Below, piece by piece: positions 62,888 through 64,000 of a stretch of 64,000 nucleotides of DNA (positions are counted from its first letter, which is position 1; each line of letters begins with the position of its first letter). This stretch comes from an uncultured Apibacter sp. (GTDB lineage Bacteria > Bacteroidota > Bacteroidia > Flavobacteriales > Weeksellaceae). The position numbers were made by a program, and so were the translations under genes. The stretch lies in the NCBI GenBank assembly GCA_945280365.1, contig CALYQD010000003.1:1-64000 (forward strand), in the 5' to 3' direction. The notes beneath the pieces were generated by a model. It did no database searches, was not told where the DNA came from, and was given only the letters and a program-made list of their open reading frames with translations.

Positions 62888-64000
62888 ATGTATTCCAACA
62901 AAGATTCCTTTATAATGCAAGCAAAAACATTTTATGGTTTGGAAGATATGCTTGTGCAAGAGCTCAAACAATTAGGAGCTTCTAAAATTATAAAGAAAAA
63001 TAGAGCAGTAGAATTTTATGGTGACTTAGGATTTTTATATAAGGCTAATTATTCTCTAAGAACAGCATTAAAAATATTAGTTCCAATATGGCATTTTAAA
63101 GCTAAAAATGAAATTGTCTTTGAAAAAGAAATAAATAAAATTCCCTGGGAAAATTACTTTTATAATTCACAAACATTTGCCATAGATTCAACAGTATATT
63201 CCGAATATTTCAAACATTCACAATATATCATGTTAAAAATGAAAGATTGTATAGTGGATCGTTTTAGGAAAAAATTTGGTAAAAGACCTGATGTTGAAAG
63301 ATTCAATCCAGATATTAAGCTGCATCTGCATATAAGCAATCAAGATGTGACCATTTCTTTAGATAGTAGCGGGGATCCTCTCTTTAAAAGAGGGTATAGA
63401 AAATCTCATTTTGAAGCTCCAATAAATGAAGTTTTAGCAGCAGGATTATTGAATATTGCTGGATGGGATGGAAAAGGAAATTTTTTAGATCCTATGTGCG
63501 GATCAGGAACTTTATTAATTGAAGCTGCTATGATGGCATTAAATATTCCACCACAACTACATAGAAAAAAATTTGGATTTACTAATTGGAAAAATTTTGA
63601 TTTAGAATTATTCAATCAAATAAAAGATACGAGAATAAATAGAATTAAAGACTTTTCAGGTAAAATTTTTGGATATGATGTTTCTAATAAAGCATTACTT
63701 TGTGCCAAAGAAAATATAGAGGCTGCAGATTTAACTGAATTCATTGAATTAAAAAATCAAGATTTTTTTACCTCTAAAAAAGAACAATACCCTTTATTAA
63801 TAGTTTTTAATCCTCCTTATGATGAAAGAATTTCAATTACTACAGAGAACTTTTATAAAAATATAGGAGATACTTTAAAAAATAATTATAAAAATGTATT
63901 TTCATGGTTTATAACTTCAGATTTGGAAGCTTATAAAAAAATTGGATTAAGACCATCGAAAAAAATTAAAATTTTTAATGGAAAATTAGAATGTCGCCTT
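62888..64000 (+). CDS. THUMP-domain class I RNA methyltransferase (RlmL/RlmK N-like), 3' end outside window
   Basis: 371 codons are visible, open to the right edge. The N-terminal ferredoxin-like and THUMP domains (FYGLEDMLVQELKQLGA, VEFYGDLGFLYKANYSLRTA, residues ~10-165) lead into the UPF0020 methyltransferase: KRGYRKSHFEAPINEVLAAG, DPMCGSGTLLIEAAMMA (SAM-binding), GYDVSNKALLCAKEN, and the catalytic NPPYDERI. It is likely an m2G methyltransferase of 23S rRNA or tRNA. The ATG at 62888 is the first; a second at 62915 (MQAKTFYG) fits the family start equally well. Confidence 0.92.
   Translation, partial: MYSNKDSFIMQAKTFYGLEDMLVQELKQLGASKIIKKNRAVEFYGDLGFLYKANYSLRTALKILVPIWHFKAKNEIVFEKEINKIPWENYFYNSQTFAIDSTVYSEYFKHSQYIMLKMKDCIVDRFRKKFGKRPDVERFNPDIKLHLHISNQDVTISLDSSGDPLFKRGYRKSHFEAPINEVLAAGLLNIAGWDGKGNFLDPMCGSGTLLIEAAMMALNIPPQLHRKKFGFTNWKNFDLELFNQIKDTRINRIKDFSGKIFGYDVSNKALLCAKENIEAADLTEFIELKNQDFFTSKKEQYPLLIVFNPPYDERISITTENFYKNIGDTLKNNYKNVFSWFITSDLEAYKKIGLRPSKKIKIFNGKLECRL

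Overview
The window is chromosomal DNA of very low GC (roughly 30%) from a member of the Bacteroidota, most likely order Flavobacteriales. The evidence is lineage-restricted families (DUF4290, DUF4294, DUF5606, fused ResB-CcsA, TamB divergent from tsaD), -7 promoter elements of the form TAnnTTTG, few Shine-Dalgarno sites, and signal peptides ending in a small residue followed by Gln. A class III ribonucleotide reductase (nrdDG) beside aerobic-type genes points to a facultative or microaerobic life. The composition would suit a Weeksellaceae-type, host-associated organism such as Apibacter, but that is inference.

Layout. 0-3.2 kb: the C-terminal tip of a polymorphic toxin with a JAB/JAMM-like metallopeptidase signature, followed by a run of immunity-type genes: a CxxC/HxxC protein, an Imm1-like protein and three tandem paralogues, with relics of further copies. 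3.2-9.3 kb: an AraC regulator divergent from an oxidoreductase cluster (two aldo/keto reductases, an NAD(P)-binding protein, a broken carboxymuconolactone decarboxylase gene, and a zinc alcohol dehydrogenase with a signal peptide), then 1 kb of decayed DNA. 9.3-24 kb: housekeeping genes (queG, priA, pdxH, yqgE-like, M42 peptidase, DUF4294, ccsBA fusion, DUF4290-murA, a glycosyltransferase). 24-34 kb: nrdDG, gyrA, a TPR protein and a lemA/TPM operon. 33.5-39.2 kb: a minus-strand run of sufS, a RecB-type nuclease, a DUF218 protein and a LuxE-like protein. 39.3-46.7 kb: grpE-dnaJ, then metK-ruvX-def-DUF5606, an M48 lipoprotein and tsaD. 46.7-54.8 kb: tamB, a 560-bp tandem triplication carrying TM2-domain genes, lpd and maf.

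54.8-59.2 kb is an accessory island: a decayed IS1595/ISXO2-type transposase, a KilA-N pseudogene, a SymE-like toxin divergent from an XRE regulator, and two copies of a ~980-bp module. Each module has the tail of a KilA-N-type gene, a strikingly conserved non-coding element that can fold into a pseudoknot ending in a T-tract, and a small membrane-anchored protein gene (intact in the first copy, broken in the second). The non-coding element is about 97% identical between copies although the adjoining gene has decayed in one, so it is my main candidate for an undescribed element. 59.3-64 kb: two periplasmic SurA/PpiC-type chaperone genes and the start of an RlmL/RlmK-like RNA methyltransferase cut by the window edge.

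No rRNA, tRNA or CRISPR array was recognised. All family assignments come from reading motifs by eye; no database search was run.
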